Below, one piece after another: positions 11,355 through 22,838 of a stretch of DNA of 64,000 bases. The translations under genes were made by a program, and so were the position numbers. The notes beneath the pieces were generated by a model. It was not told the origin of the DNA and did not search any database. It saw nothing but the letters and a program-made list of their open reading frames with translations. Source of the stretch: Przewalskia tangutica. Lineage: Eukaryota > Streptophyta > Magnoliopsida > Solanales > Solanaceae. Each line of letters begins with the position of its first letter. The stretch's first letter is position 1. The DNA lies in the NCBI GenBank assembly GCA_029844215.1, contig CM056730.1, positions 50,356,924-50,420,923 on the forward strand, in the 5' to 3' direction.

Positions 11355-14300
11355 TGTTATACCCCGTATTTCCAGAGTATGTACGTGAGGACGTACGTAC
11401 AAAAGTTTAAGCCTTAAAGATAGGCAAGGGTCGAAATTTGTGCACAACCCCCGAAAAGAATTGTTTTCCGACGAAACGTTTTCCAAACTTTGCGAAGGGA
11501 AAATTACGGTTGCAACATTTATTATTTTTGCGGATTTTTCCGAGAGATGAAATATTTTGGACCAACGGGAGGGTGACATGTGTCACCCTCAAAGTGGACG
11601 GCAAAGGGCTTGTCTTGGCACGTTTTTTGTGTTGAAATTTTGGTCAAGGTTAGGTAGGATATTTTGTGTAGTTGATGAACAAGTGGGACCCACAAACACT
11701 TGTCCAAATCTTGACCCTCCACTTGCCCCCCACTTGTCTTGATCTTGGCCATTGATTGGCCTATAAATACCCCCCTTAGTTGAAGACTTCTTCATCCACA
11801 AAATTTCTAAGTCTTGAAAACCCTTCCCCCCTTTGGAGAGGTTCTCGTCCAAGCCCCCTCCCTTTGTAAGGCCTTTTGGCCGAGAGGTACCACTAGTGGT
11901 GCTAGCCGAGAGTACCCCACCTTGAGTTGTTTCGTAAAAATACCCCTTGGTGGTAGAAAAGTATTCTCCAAGTATTGTTACTATTCCAAAATACCTTGGC
12001 CCAAATACCTTGTAGTATTCCAAGGTTACCCTATACTAAAAGCCGAAATACTATTATACTTCCTTGATCACAAAAATGAAACCACTAAGGAAAATCTTCA
12101 TGGCCAGGTTGAAGTATTAAGAAGAAGTTGCGTAGAACTTCTAAGGGTTGTTTGGAGCGGGTTGAGCGCTCAGTAGGAGCTAAACGTTGCTCAGGATCGA
12201 CATTTAAACTTGGATAATTTTGGGCTTATCGAGGTAAATACTCTTGTCCTTATATTGTCATTGGAAATTACATACTGTAGTAGTATAGAAATGAATATAA
12301 GATTCATAGAAGGATATTCTGAGAAGAGAATTGAACGTAATAGAAGGATATTCTGAGAAAGAATTGAATGAAATCACGTCGGAAGAATATTAAAGAAGAA
12401 GATTAAACGTACTTACATAGGGTGTATTTCTGATGAGACTTGTGTAGCTTAACGGGTAGGGAAGTCTTTGGATTTTCGTAGAATTTAGAACCCTCTGCTT
12501 AGAATATTCTACAGAGTAGTCTAGACATTGATAGACGTATATGGCCTTTATAGGTTGAATGTTCTGCGAGTAGCATGTTCTACTTGAAAAGTGGACAAGG
12601 CTAGCCGGGTTTTAGCGGTGGAGCGTTTTGCTAATAGTCGATAATCGTCGCGAGGTATGTGATTCTTCCTATCCTCTTGAGCATGATATTTTAAAAGAAT
12701 ATATATCTAGTACGGTAGACGTACGTGTGTTAACTGAACGTGGTTTTACTGCGATGTCTTTTGACTTGAGTCTAAATAATAAGAATCTGAAGTATTTCAA
12801 AAGAATTAAGAAACCTTTTTGAAAGAAGAGTAATACTTGGTTTTAAAAGCTTAAGAGTTATACTAGCTTTATGGGAAGTTAGGTATAACGACTTAAGAGA
12901 GATAAAAAGAATGGTTTATTGATTTTAGAAGTTAAGATACTTGACTTAATTATATTAATATGAATTTTGCTAAAAAGTGTGAAACCTCATTCGTGAGTAA
13001 TGAGTACTTGGTTTTTAAAAGGAATAATGTTTCTTGATTTGAAAATCAGAATAAGTATCGAACGAACCACTGCAGCGTTAATAAAGGGAATTGTATTGAC
13101 TAATAAAATATTATTAAAACCAGTAGAAACCTCCATCTGCATAGAAACTAAGATGAGACAAAATGATATTACATGTCCTAGATCATGGCTGCATTAATAA
13201 GATTGTTATGAACAAGAATAACCTACTCACACATAAGGCATATGTTTCTCAAATTGTTTTAAAGAGAATTATATTCTTAAGTGATTAAGACTATGAACTA
13301 CTGAAACCTTTGAAAATGAGAAACTTGAACATTTGAAATTAGGCAAACTTGAGCGTTTGGAAAATAATGTTGTTACTTGATTTTACAAAGGAAGTGTTTT
13401 GGTTTACTTAAAAGATAGTCACTCTATTTTTATACTACGGGTATTGTGTGACACGTGAAAGAAACGGATCTTTTAAAGAGTTAATGTATGAAGTACTTTG
13501 GGGATAAAAACCGAACTTGTTAACATAAAGTAGAAAGTACCTTGTGTGAATAACTTGATTATGTTGGTTTGTGATAGCCTTGTAATCTATGCTTGTTGAT
13601 TTGATAAGTAAACATGTTTAGGATGCTACGTGTGTTAGTATCTTGTGATGTTTGTGTAAAGGGTTTCTTGATTGTGCTTATGTTGTTTAACGATAAGCCG
13701 TTATGATAGTATTGTACCACTCACCTCTCGACATGATCCGGGGTTAGGCGCCTCCGTCGGGGTATACTCAGCGATGCTGTGTGACTATGATTCGAGAATA
13801 CCTCATGCGGGTCCAGGGGACCTATGCGGAGCTACGAGAGTTCCAGATTAATGTGCGGCCTATATGGTCATGCGGTCTATGTGGCCATGTGTACTGCGAG
13901 TCCAGGACGATGCCGGAGAGTAGCTACCCTCGATGCGAGGAATACCTCATGCGGGCCTATGTGAGTGGCTTATGCGGAGCTGCGGGAAGTTCGAGATTAG
14001 GCGCGCATTTGATCTGCGGCGAGTGGCGGCCGATCATGTGGCGGTGCAGCAGACCTTGTGATGATTTATGACCTTGTTGGTACTGTGGGTTTTAGTAGTC
14101 GGCTATGCCTTCGTACTTACCCCGTACGGTTTTATTATGACACAGGTGGGACCTGGTGTTCATGTGTATTCCTTGGTGCTTTTATAGCATAGTCTGCCGG
14201 CAGTGAGGAAGGTATTCCACGGGCATGATTGATGTTGTGGGCGTGAGACCCGTAGTTATGTTTAAGTGATGACTTTGAGGGCGTGAGTCCCTGACTTGAC

Positions 14301-14826
14301 ATGACTGCTTATTTATTGTGAACTGTAGTTTGGTTATCATATATGTCTCCTGCTTTATATAGACTACTATGATTTCATTTCTGATATTTTGATTTCACAT
14401 AATTGGTACTGTTATCTTGACCTCCTTCGGCTGCGTTCATGCCGCAGTAGAGGTACAACAGTGTTGATCCTCGCCATGTGGTCATGATTCGCGTTTGGGA
14501 AGCTCCATTTCTCGGAGGCTTATCTTGGGTATAGTCCTGTCGTTGTAGGTACTTACATTCAGGGTATGGCGGGCCTGTCCCGCCATTGTTGTTATATCAT
14601 TCTTAGAGTGCAGATGCTTGTTGTGGCGAGTTTGTAAAAGGATGCTTGTTCTTGTTCAGGTTTTTATATATATATTTATACCGAAAGGCAACTTTTCCTC
14701 AGATAAACTGTGTCTCTTTTACATTGTTTCATGTTGTGTTTTATATTCCGCTGATTACTCTGATGTATGTCTACTTGGGTGCCCGGGGTAAGGCACCAGT
14801 CACGGGCCCGGGTTCGGGTCGTGACA
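11355..14826 (+). repeat. Element B 3' LTR (3472 bp)
   Basis: Starts TGTTATACCCCG and ends GGGTCGTGACA. It is nearly identical to the 5' LTR from about 11850 on, apart from many small indels, a large share of them at CAG/CTG or G/C runs. The TATA box is at 11762-11769, so about 3 kb of the LTR lies downstream of it. No genes are supported inside. Confidence 0.9.
11762..11769 (+). promoter_or_regulatory. TATA box of LTR B
   Basis: TATAAATA in GGCCTATAAATACCCCCC, 407 bp into the LTR, conserved at the same offset in the other family LTRs. Confidence 0.7.
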
Positions 14827-15124
14827 CCGCGTACCTTCTCACTCGAGTTGTCCGCTCGGGAACCTTGCGTCTAGTGAGCCAAATCTTAGAAACTTAGGAT
14901 AGAGCTATACCACCCCTTATTTTAAGGCATGCATGCATTTACCCTATGTGGGTCGATCCGCATTGGCACTGATTAGGAAGCCCATCCAATTGTCGAAGGG
15001 TTTTTCACGACCCAACGAACAACAACATATTATGTGTCACGTGATATTGATGGACGAATTCGAGCCTAACGTGACATGCTAGCATTGAGAAATCTTGTAT
15101 TTATTTTTTGGTTTTATGTATAGG
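14827..15124 (+). other. Leader of the Ogre-like element
   Basis: A 298-bp noncoding stretch between the end of element B and ORF1. The 5' LTR and primer site are not in the window; they should be left of element A/B if B inserted here. I see no other gene in it. Confidence 0.65.
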
Positions 15125-16504
15125 ATGAGCAGTATTCCAACAATCCCTGAAATCAGAATGGTGAGTGGTGTTCCGACAAAGCTAAAGATTTGGTGGGAGA
15201 ATTTCGACGGCAACAACAAAATGACCATCAGAAGCAAATTAGGTTGTCTCATGGCTTTGTTTGACATCACTCCAGATCAACATATAGTTAGGGCCTTGAT
15301 TCAGTTCTAGGATTCGGATAGGGCAGTGTTCAGATTTCAAGACTTCGAACTCACCCCCACGTTGGAAGAAATCAACTACTTCACGAGCTTAGCTTACCAA
15401 GGCAGAGGACAAATCATCCCTTATAGTCAATCTGGAAAGAGATTCTTGCATTACATGGGCCTAAAAAACACAAAGGAACTCCGTTGTTTTGAAAATAATT
15501 GGGTTTTCCTAGATTATCTGTACGAGAGATATGGTCGCCAAGATAACTATCAGTCGTTTAGAAAAGAATTCTCTTGCAGTCTGGGACAGTGGAAAACTAG
15601 ACGACATACTGCGTTCACTGTTGCTCTGTTAGGCACTCTAGTGTTTCCACTCGAGCATGGACGAATTAGCACATGCATATGTTCTGTGACCCGAATGGTT
15701 TTTGAAGGCATTAATGGCACACAACTTACTTTGGTCCCCATGATCCTAGCTGAGATATTTCGAGCTCTGGGGAAATGCAAGCGAAGGGAAACCAATTTCT
15801 TTGAGGGATGCAATCTCATCTTACAGATGTGGGCCATGGAACACTTTTATCAGCAATCGAATATGACAGACATTTGTTTTAGAAATGATTATAGGATTGT
15901 GAGTTTTTACGACAGGATGAAGCGATTCGTGTCGCCGGTCGGTACTAGGGATTGGTATGAATTTCTGGCATCCCGCACTAGCAACCAAGTACAATGGAGT
16001 TACCCACTGCTATCCCGTGTCAACAAGGCTTATGTAAGGAGCAAAGACCGTTATTACATCGAGCTCATCGGATTAAGGGGACTTTAGCCATATGCTACGC
16101 TGCGTGTACTCCGCCCGTTTGGTCAAGAACAGGTGATCCCTCTCCGATCGGACATGAAGGATTCAGAGGTCGCGTTTGGGGAAGGTTGCACCTTTCCCAG
16201 AAAGAGGCAAATCCTTGATGAATGGAACAACATTGAGAAAATATATGTCAAATATGAGCAAGCAGGAGGTACACCTGAATACTATGCATGGTTCAAGGAA
16301 GATTGTGGCAGTCCGAGTCCCAAAGGCAAACAGGGTTTCGAGGATATCAACATGACCAATTGGGTAAAAGTGTGCAGATTAGAGAGCAACACCATCTCCC
16401 CTGAGATGTGGGATCAACTACAAAATATCATGCAATATTTGGAAAATGCAGGAGCAGGGCCTAGCAACACCATTACACCACCACCACATTCTCCGTCAGC
16501 ATAA
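15125..16504 (+). pseudogene. Ogre-like ORF1 (plant-mobile-domain-like protein), two in-frame stops
   Basis: One frame runs from the ATG at 15125 to 16504 (about 459 codons), broken only by TAG at 15308 and TAG at 16085, with no frameshift. Readable parts are IPTIPEIRMVSGVPTKLKIWW, FRFQDFELTPTLEEINYF, RRHTAFTVALLGTLVFP, VPMILAEIFRALGKC and a polar C-terminus with VKVCRLESN. FELTPTLEEI followed by a helical region resembles the plant mobile domain (aminotransferase-like) proteins found in Ogre ORF1 and MAIL-type genes. Its job in the element is unknown. Position directly upstream of gag is the Ogre arrangement. The two stops are single-codon lesions, so the frame decayed recently. The domain name is by recall, not by search. 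Confidence 0.72.
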
Positions 16505-16977
16505 TGTAGCATTAGGAATAATCTTTACTTTTGACATTTCTTTGTTGCAATTTAATCTTAGTTTTTTTCCCAATAAAAGCATTTCGATCCGATGGCTCGG
16601 ACCAATCCATCATTATCTCATTTATGACGCTTAGACCTACCTCTGGCATAATAGAGGCCCCTTGCACATTAGGACGCACATTTTTGAAGCTTCATTATAT
16701 GCCCCCATATGTTCTTCTATTTATGTTGATGCTAACACATGTTTCACAAAAAAAGATTTTGCTGTACTACTCCCCTCCTCGGCTGGTTTGTGTTGGCAAG
16801 CACTGGCTGAACACCCATATTTCATAAGATCCAAAGCACGAGCAACAAAAATGAATGATTCAGGGGTAAACAAACAAGATGGCTTGGGACTCATTGCCAT
16901 TCAACGAGAGGAACCATAAATATCAGAAAGGGGGAATGCCACATCTTCCGACGAATACCTCACTCAAGTAGCAACAA
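16505..16977 (+). other. Spacer between ORF1 and gag
   Basis: 473 bp without a convincing coding frame. It contains CCCAATAAAAGC near 16570, which could act as a poly(A) signal but is not proof of one. Short ORFs here have no recognisable motifs. Confidence 0.6.
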
Positions 16978-18883
16978 ATGGCGGTCATGCAAGCGAAAAT
17001 GGATCGACTCCGAGACATCACTAAGCTATCCATAAGCCTCAATGCACAGCTACCCACACTTCCAAATTCACCGTCTTTTCGACGCCCTCCCCAACACCCA
17101 ACAAATAACCCACAGCCCACCAATCCACAACACAACAACACACCTCCTCCTAACCCACAAACCACAAATGACCCTAACCCGTACATGCCTCAACCCCAGA
17201 TTATACAAACCGCCCTGCCCACCCAAGACAACCAACCTGCCCAACCCGCACCAATGACATACCACAATAAACAATACGGACCACCCATATATGTGATCCA
17301 TGCCCCACAACTCAACACACCCATACAAATACCTTCCCCGGAGTTTGCTCAGTATGAAGAGATGGAGAAAAAGACAAGAACTGGGACAGATGAAAACATG
17401 GCTAGAGAAATCCATGATTTGAAGGAAGCCTTTAAGAGCCTTCAGGCGAACAAGGGCCATGAAGGATTAGAGTACGAGGACTTGTGCATGCATCCCGACG
17501 TCGAGCTGCCCGTCGGATATAAAGTACCAAAGTTTGACATGTTTGATGGCAAAGGTAATCCTCGTGCACATTTGAGGTCCTACTGCGACAAGTTAGTGGG
17601 TGTGGGAAGGGATCAGTCGATCATCATGAAGCTGTTTATTAGGAGCTTGACTGGAGAAGCCTTGGACTGGTACACTAGCCAGGATCCAAGAAAATGGTGT
17701 AGTTGGGGGGCGATGGCACAGGACTTTGTGGACAGATTCAGATTTAATACTGACAACGTCCTGGATAGATTCTACCTCATGAAATTGGAGAAAAAGTCGA
17801 CAGAGACTTTTAGGGAATATGCGATGAGGTGGAGGTCTGAAGCAGCAAAGGTCCAGCCGTCTATGGCAGAAAGTGAAATGACAACACTATTTGTACAATC
17901 CCTAAAGGACCCCACGTACTATGAGAGGTTGATCAGCGTCATTGGGCGTAATTTTTCTGAAGTAGTAAAGATGGGAGATTTTGTGGAAGAGGGAATTAAA
18001 ACAGGTAGAATCATGAATCTGGCTGCTTTGCAATCAACAAGAAAAGCAATACAATCAGAATCAATCGGAGGAATGAATAAGAAGAAAAAGGATGGAGCAG
18101 TCCCTATCATGACGGTACAACAACACAAACCAAATCAAACCCCGACATACCAACCCCAAACATACCAACCCCAAACCTACCAAACCCCCACGTACCAAAG
18201 TCCGACGTTCCAAAACCCTCACTATGATCACTTTAGCCAAATCCTCCCCCGTACTATCAACCTTCACCCGTCTCATACCCTGTCTACACCACCCAACCAA
18301 TATACAATCCGCCACGGGCGTTCGCCCACACAAATCCCTCACAATACCGACCAGCATACCCACACCTATAACAAAGCCATACACCCCGTTGGCCGAACCA
18401 TATTCCCAACTATATGAAAGACTCAGAGCCGCTGGTTTTATACAGTCGATCCCAGGGCGAACTCACAACCCCCTCCCACCATGGCATGATGAGAATAAGC
18501 ATTGTGCATACCACTCTGGAGCATCCGGGCACGATACAGATAATTGTTATGCTTTGAAAAATAGAATTGAGGAGCTAATCAAAGAAGGAGCTATTCAGTT
18601 GAAAGAGCATTCCCCTAATGTCAACAATAATCCCTTGCCAAATCACAACAATGCTGGCGTGCACATGATCACCCTTGATGATGGGTATGATTTGGAAGGG
18701 AACATTGTGCCAATCAAAGAGAAAAAGACAGGGAGATCTTCAGCCCACATTGCTCATGTGATTACAACCAAGGTCAGGGCGCCGTTGGAAGTAGATTTGA
18801 GCCGTCATAAGCCTCTAATGCCAGCCTTAGTACCAGGTTGGAGCCGCTCGATCAAACAACAGAATGAGGGTAAACAGAAATAG
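16978..18883 (+). pseudogene. gag: Ogre-like gag
   Basis: The ATG at 16978 starts a 479-codon open stretch: a Pro/Asn/Thr/Gln-rich N-terminal part (residues ~25-115), a coiled segment with DENMAREIHDLKEAF (residue ~135), then the capsid domain (residues ~165-340) with KFDMFDGKGNPRAHLRSYC, LTGEALDWYTSQ, DFVDRFRFNT and FREYAMRWRSEAAKVQP. A low-complexity YQPQTYQ region follows. Near 18240 the sense frame shifts by one, and near 18370 by one again, each consistent with a single-base loss. The last part reads LAEPYSQLYERLRAAGFI and CAYHSGASGHDTDNCYAL, a zinc-binding-like motif. It ends at TAG 18881-18883, in frame with protease beyond. Confidence 0.85.
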
Positions 18884-20190
18884 GTGGTAGAAGTTGCTGC
18901 GGCGGGGGTGACGAGGTCCGGACAACGTTACGCATCTGTAGAAGTATCGCGGAAGATGCCCCAGAAAAAGACTATGACCGAACCAGAAGTAGAGGAATTT
19001 TGGAGAAGAATGCCTACAAGAGACTACTCCATTATAGAACAATTGAGTAAAACACCAGCACACATTTCTCTATTGTCACTGTTGATGAATTCCGTGAACC
19101 ACCGTATCTCTTTGATAGAGGTTCTGAAAGAGGCTCATGTGCCAGCCGAGACTGCTGATGAAAACTTCTCAGCATTGATCGGGCAAATTAAAGAGGTGCA
19201 AAAGATAATCTTCCATGAGAGTGAGTTACCTCCTGAGGGTTGTGGACATAATAAGGCGTTAAACATAATATTCAGGTGTGCTAATAAGTTTATCTCTCGA
19301 GTTTTGATCGATGGGGGGTCAGCTGTTAATGTATTCCCTTTGGATACTCTTCGAACTTTAAGAGTCGACATTGGGGAACTCTGTGAGAGCTACATGAGGG
19401 TAAAAGGTTTCGATGGGACCCTGAGGAGTGTCGCAGGCGAGATTGACTTGACACTGCAGATTGGGTCCGCAGAGTTCGTGATAGAATTCCAGGTATTGGA
19501 CATATCCAGATGCTATAATTTATTACTTGAGAGACCTTGGATCCACGTGGTCGGAGCCATCCCTTCCACTTTGCATCAAGTCTTGAAATTCATCTGGAAT
19601 CGTCATGAAGTTGTGGTTGAGGGCGACAAGGACAACACTGCTAACACCAAAGGGGCAATTCCAGTCATCGAGAGTATGGAAAGGCTAGATGGGTATGTTT
19701 ACCATATGAACAAAATCATAGACGTTAGCAAGGCTAAAGGAATGCGACTACCCCACACTCCCAAAATGGTGGCCCGAGAAATGCTAAGAAATGGTTTCGA
19801 GCCAGGTCGAGGACTTGGACCAAAATTAGGAGGAATCACAGAGCCGATTCACCCGTAGGAGAAGAAGGACACTTTTGGCCTCGGATATCAGCCCACTACC
19901 GAGGAGATGTTGTTATTTGATCACAGAAGGAAGGGTGAGTCTCATCTACCAAGACCTGTTCCGCCCCTGAATCATTTATTTGTCAAAGCATAAACTGCTC
20001 AGCTACCAAAAGAGGAGGATGCAGACATTCTCACGGAGGGACTTCAAGGCCTTTTCATTTCTGAGGAAGAAGCAGAGTGTCATGCGATTTTGGAAGACTA
20101 CGCAGATGACCAGACCATTTGGAGGGTAGAGCCAGGAGATGTCTTGAGCAACTGGACCTGTACCCCAACGCTATTTTTTCACGAGTCAGG
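18884..20190 (+). pseudogene. pro: Ogre-like aspartic protease with G-patch (exon upstream of the intron)
   Basis: Same frame as the end of gag, directly after the TAG at 18881. At about residues 140-155 lies VLIDGGSAVNVFPLDTL, the retropepsin active-site box in its DGG form, followed by the flap and a second conserved part (QVLDISRCYNLLLERPWIH). Near residue 300 is NGFEPGRGLGPKLGG, a G-patch, typical of Ogre/Tat protease C-termini. TAG at 19856-19858 interrupts just after, but the frame continues with FGLGYQPTTEEM to 20190, with a further TAA at 19991-19993. The protease would cut the gag-pol polyprotein. Apart from the stops, the domain is complete. Confidence 0.83.
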
Positions 20191-20338
20191 GTAGAATTAA
20201 TAATTAGCCGCTCTCAAACAATTCAATTCGTATTTTAATCTGAATTGTGGGAACACATTTTTTATGAGTTTATTTCCCTTTTGAAGTTTTAATAACAAGT
20301 TATGTTTTAATCAACGTTCTTTATTCCCTTTCTTTCAG
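20191..20338 (+). other. Probable intron of the Ogre-like element
   Basis: Donor GT at 20191-20192 in TCAGG/GTAGAA, acceptor AG at 20337-20338 after a pyrimidine-rich TTATTCCCTTTCTTTCAG. Unspliced, the upstream frame stops at TAG 20192-20194. Removing 148 bp joins codon bases 20189-20190 to 20339 and puts the protease frame exactly in the RT frame, which is open from 20339. The piece is AT-rich, as plant introns are. An intron between protease and RT is a known mark of Ogre elements. No transcript evidence is available here. Confidence 0.78.
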
Positions 20339-22838
20339 CATACAAAATAATATACTTGTCGATAATGAAAATGTGACATGTCATGAAACAAGCGAACAAA
20401 GTCAGAACCGCGAAAATAATCCAACAGAACCCGAAAGAAGTTTTTCATTAGAGGAATTAACTGAAGCGTTCGAGGATAAGCCGAAACCAAATCTGGATGA
20501 AACAAAAACAGTGAACCTAGGAGATGATAAAGTCGTCAAGGAGACGAGGATCAGCGTTCACTTGAATTTCGTACAGAAAGAAGATTTGGTGGCCTTATTG
20601 AAGCAGTATGTTGACATATTCGCTTGGTCTTATAATGATATGCCAGGTCTAAACACGGACATCGTTTCTCATAAGTTGCCCATCGAGCCATCCTACCGTC
20701 CAGTGAAGCAAAAACCGAGGAAAATCAAGTCGGATCAGAGTTTGAAAGTCAAGGAGGAGATCTCCAAACAATTGGACGCGAAGGTCATTCGGGTAGCAAG
20801 GTACCCTACTTGGTTAGCCAATATTGTGCCAGTAACTAAGAAGGATGGTAAGATACGAGTTTGTGTCGATTACATGGATCTCAACAAGGCAAGCCCTAAA
20901 GATGATTTTCCCCTTCCGAACATTCATATACTCATCGACAATTACGCGAAGCATGAGTTGCAGTCGTTTGTCGATTGTTTCGCTGGGTACCATCAAATCT
21001 TAATGAACGAAGAAGATGCAGAGAAGACCGCATTCACCACTCCGTGGGGGGTATATTATTATCGAGTCATGCCGTTTGGACTTAAAAACGCAGGTGCCAC
21101 TTACATGAGAGCCATGACTACCATTTTTCATGATATGATCCATAAGGAAATTGAAGTCTATGTGGATGACGTCATCATCAAGTCACGGAGGGCTGCGGAC
21201 CATTTGGTCCATCTGAAGAAGTTCATTGAGCGATTGAGGCAATATAACCTGAAGTTGAATCCGGCAAAATGTGCCTTCGGCGTTCCACCGGGAAAATTAT
21301 TGGGTTTCATCGTGAGCAGAAGGGGAATAGAGTTGGATCCTTCGAAGATAAAGGTCATTCAAGGACTACCTCATCCGAAAAGTCGCAAAGAGGTGATGAG
21401 TTTTCTCGGTCGCTTGAATTATATCAGCAGGTTCATAGCACAATCAACAGTTATATGCGAACCAATATTCAAGTTACTAAATAAGGACACTGCCACTAAG
21501 TGGACATTGGAGTGCCAACAAGCCCTTGATAAAATCAAAGAGTATCTGTCAAATCCGCCGGTTTTGGTGCCTCCAGAACCCGGGAGGCCCTTGCTGTTAT
21601 ACTTATCCGTATTGGAAGATGCGTTCGGATGTGTGTTGGGACAACATGATGAGACGGGAAGGAAGGAACAAGCAATATACTACTTGAGTAAAAAGTTCAC
21701 GCCTTATGAAGCCCGTTACACAATGCTGGAACGCACATGCTGTGCTTTGACTTGGGTCGCACAAAAATTCAGACACTATTTATCCGCATACACCACCTAC
21801 CTCATTTCGAGGATGGACCCGCTCAAGTATATCTTTCAGAAGCCTATGCCTACTGGAAAACTTGCAAAATGGCAGATCCTTTTAAGTGAATTCGACATCG
21901 TATATGTCACCCAAAAGGCAGTCAAGGGGCAAGCGTTAGCAGATCATCTCGCGGAGAATCCGGTAGACGAGGAATATATTCCCTTGCGGACCTACTTTCA
22001 AGATGAAGAAGTGATGTTTGTAGGAGAATGCATCTTAGAAGAGTACCCGGGTTGGAGAATGTTCTTCGATGGCGCCGCGAATTTCAAAGGAGTAGATATC
22101 AGAGCGATTTTGGTATCAGAAACAGGACAACACTACCCAATATCAGCAAAGCTCAGATTCCCGTGCACCAATAATATGTCAGAATATGAGGCGTGCATAC
22201 TGGGACTCCGAATGGCTATTGACATGAGCATACAAGAGTTGCTGGTCATAGGGGATTCAGACTTGTTGATTCACCAAGTGCAAGGCGAATGGTCCACCAA
22301 GAATAGGAAGATACTTCCTTACCTACACTGCGTGAAAGAATTGCGCAAAAGGTTCGTTAAGATAGAGTTCAGACATACTCCGAGGGCCCAAAATGAGTTT
22401 GCAGACGCTTTAGCAACTTTGTCCTCCATGATTCAACATCCATACAAGAACTATATTGACCCAATCAAAGTAGATATACTAGAGCAGCCAACCTATTGTT
22501 CTCAGATAGATGAAAAATCAGAGGGAAAACCTTGGTATGACGAAATCAAGAGGTATCTCAAGGCAGGTGAGTACCCGGAAGGCATGCCCAACATACAGAA
22601 GAAGACTCTTCGTAGGTTAGCGAACCATTTCTTCCTGAGCGGCGAGGTCCTTTATCGGAGAACTCCAGATTTGAGTTTGTTAAGATGTGTTGACACCCAA
22701 GAAGCAAACAAATTATTAAAAGAGATACACAGAGGTATGTGCGGACCCCATATGAACGGTTTCACGCTAGCGAAAAAGATACTACGAGGAGGCTACTTCT
22801 GGATGACAATGGAAACAGATTGCATCCGTTTCATGTAG
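20339..22838 (+). pseudogene. pol: Ogre-like reverse transcriptase with two RNase H domains
   Basis: Open from the splice acceptor to TAG 22836-22838. Residues below are counted from 20373. RT: VRVARYPTWLANIVPV, IRVCVDYMDLNKASPKDDFPLP, and catalytic YVDD at Y263-D266. Gypsy RNase H follows (PLLLYLSVLEDAFGCVLGQ, AIYYLSKKFTPYEARY, ADHLAENP, about 400-530). A second, archaeal-type RNase H follows at about 560-690 with acidic residues D566 (FFDGAA), E606 (SEYEA), D628 (GDSD) and D678 (FADALATL), all present. The end holds the histidine half of the integrase zinc finger (IHRGMCGPHMNG). The terminal TAG cuts that finger before KCHQC. Makes DNA from element RNA and degrades the RNA strand; no lesion inside RT or RNase H. 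Confidence 0.88.

Larger units (their letters stand above)
5462..14826 (+). mobile_element. Element B: pol-deleted gypsy element with very long LTRs
   Basis: Order: 5' LTR lacking its first ~495 bp (5462-8471), primer site 8476-8487, short gag, a noncoding spacer, an integrase C-terminal remnant, polypurine tract (11342-11354) and a full 3' LTR (11355-14826). The internal part is only about 2.9 kb. No protease, RT, RNase H or integrase core is visible, so it is non-autonomous. Its 3' LTR ends directly at Ogre-like leader sequence (14827), whose first five bases CCGCG would be B's target duplication; the matching left copy would lie outside the window beyond element A. The missing 495 bp of the 5' LTR are explained if A inserted into it. 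Confidence 0.87.

Noticed and set aside
15550..15837. Minus-strand ORF of 95 codons within ORF1
   Set aside because: Antisense shadow of ORF1, which has the better-supported continuous frame.
17068..17460. 130-codon minus-strand ORF opposite the Ogre-like gag
   Set aside because: Shadow of the Pro/Asn/Thr-rich sense strand; no domain.
18881..18883. Programmed TAG readthrough between gag and protease as a firm call
   Set aside because: The position is suggestive, but four other TAG stops of the same element are clearly damage, so I list it only as an alternative.
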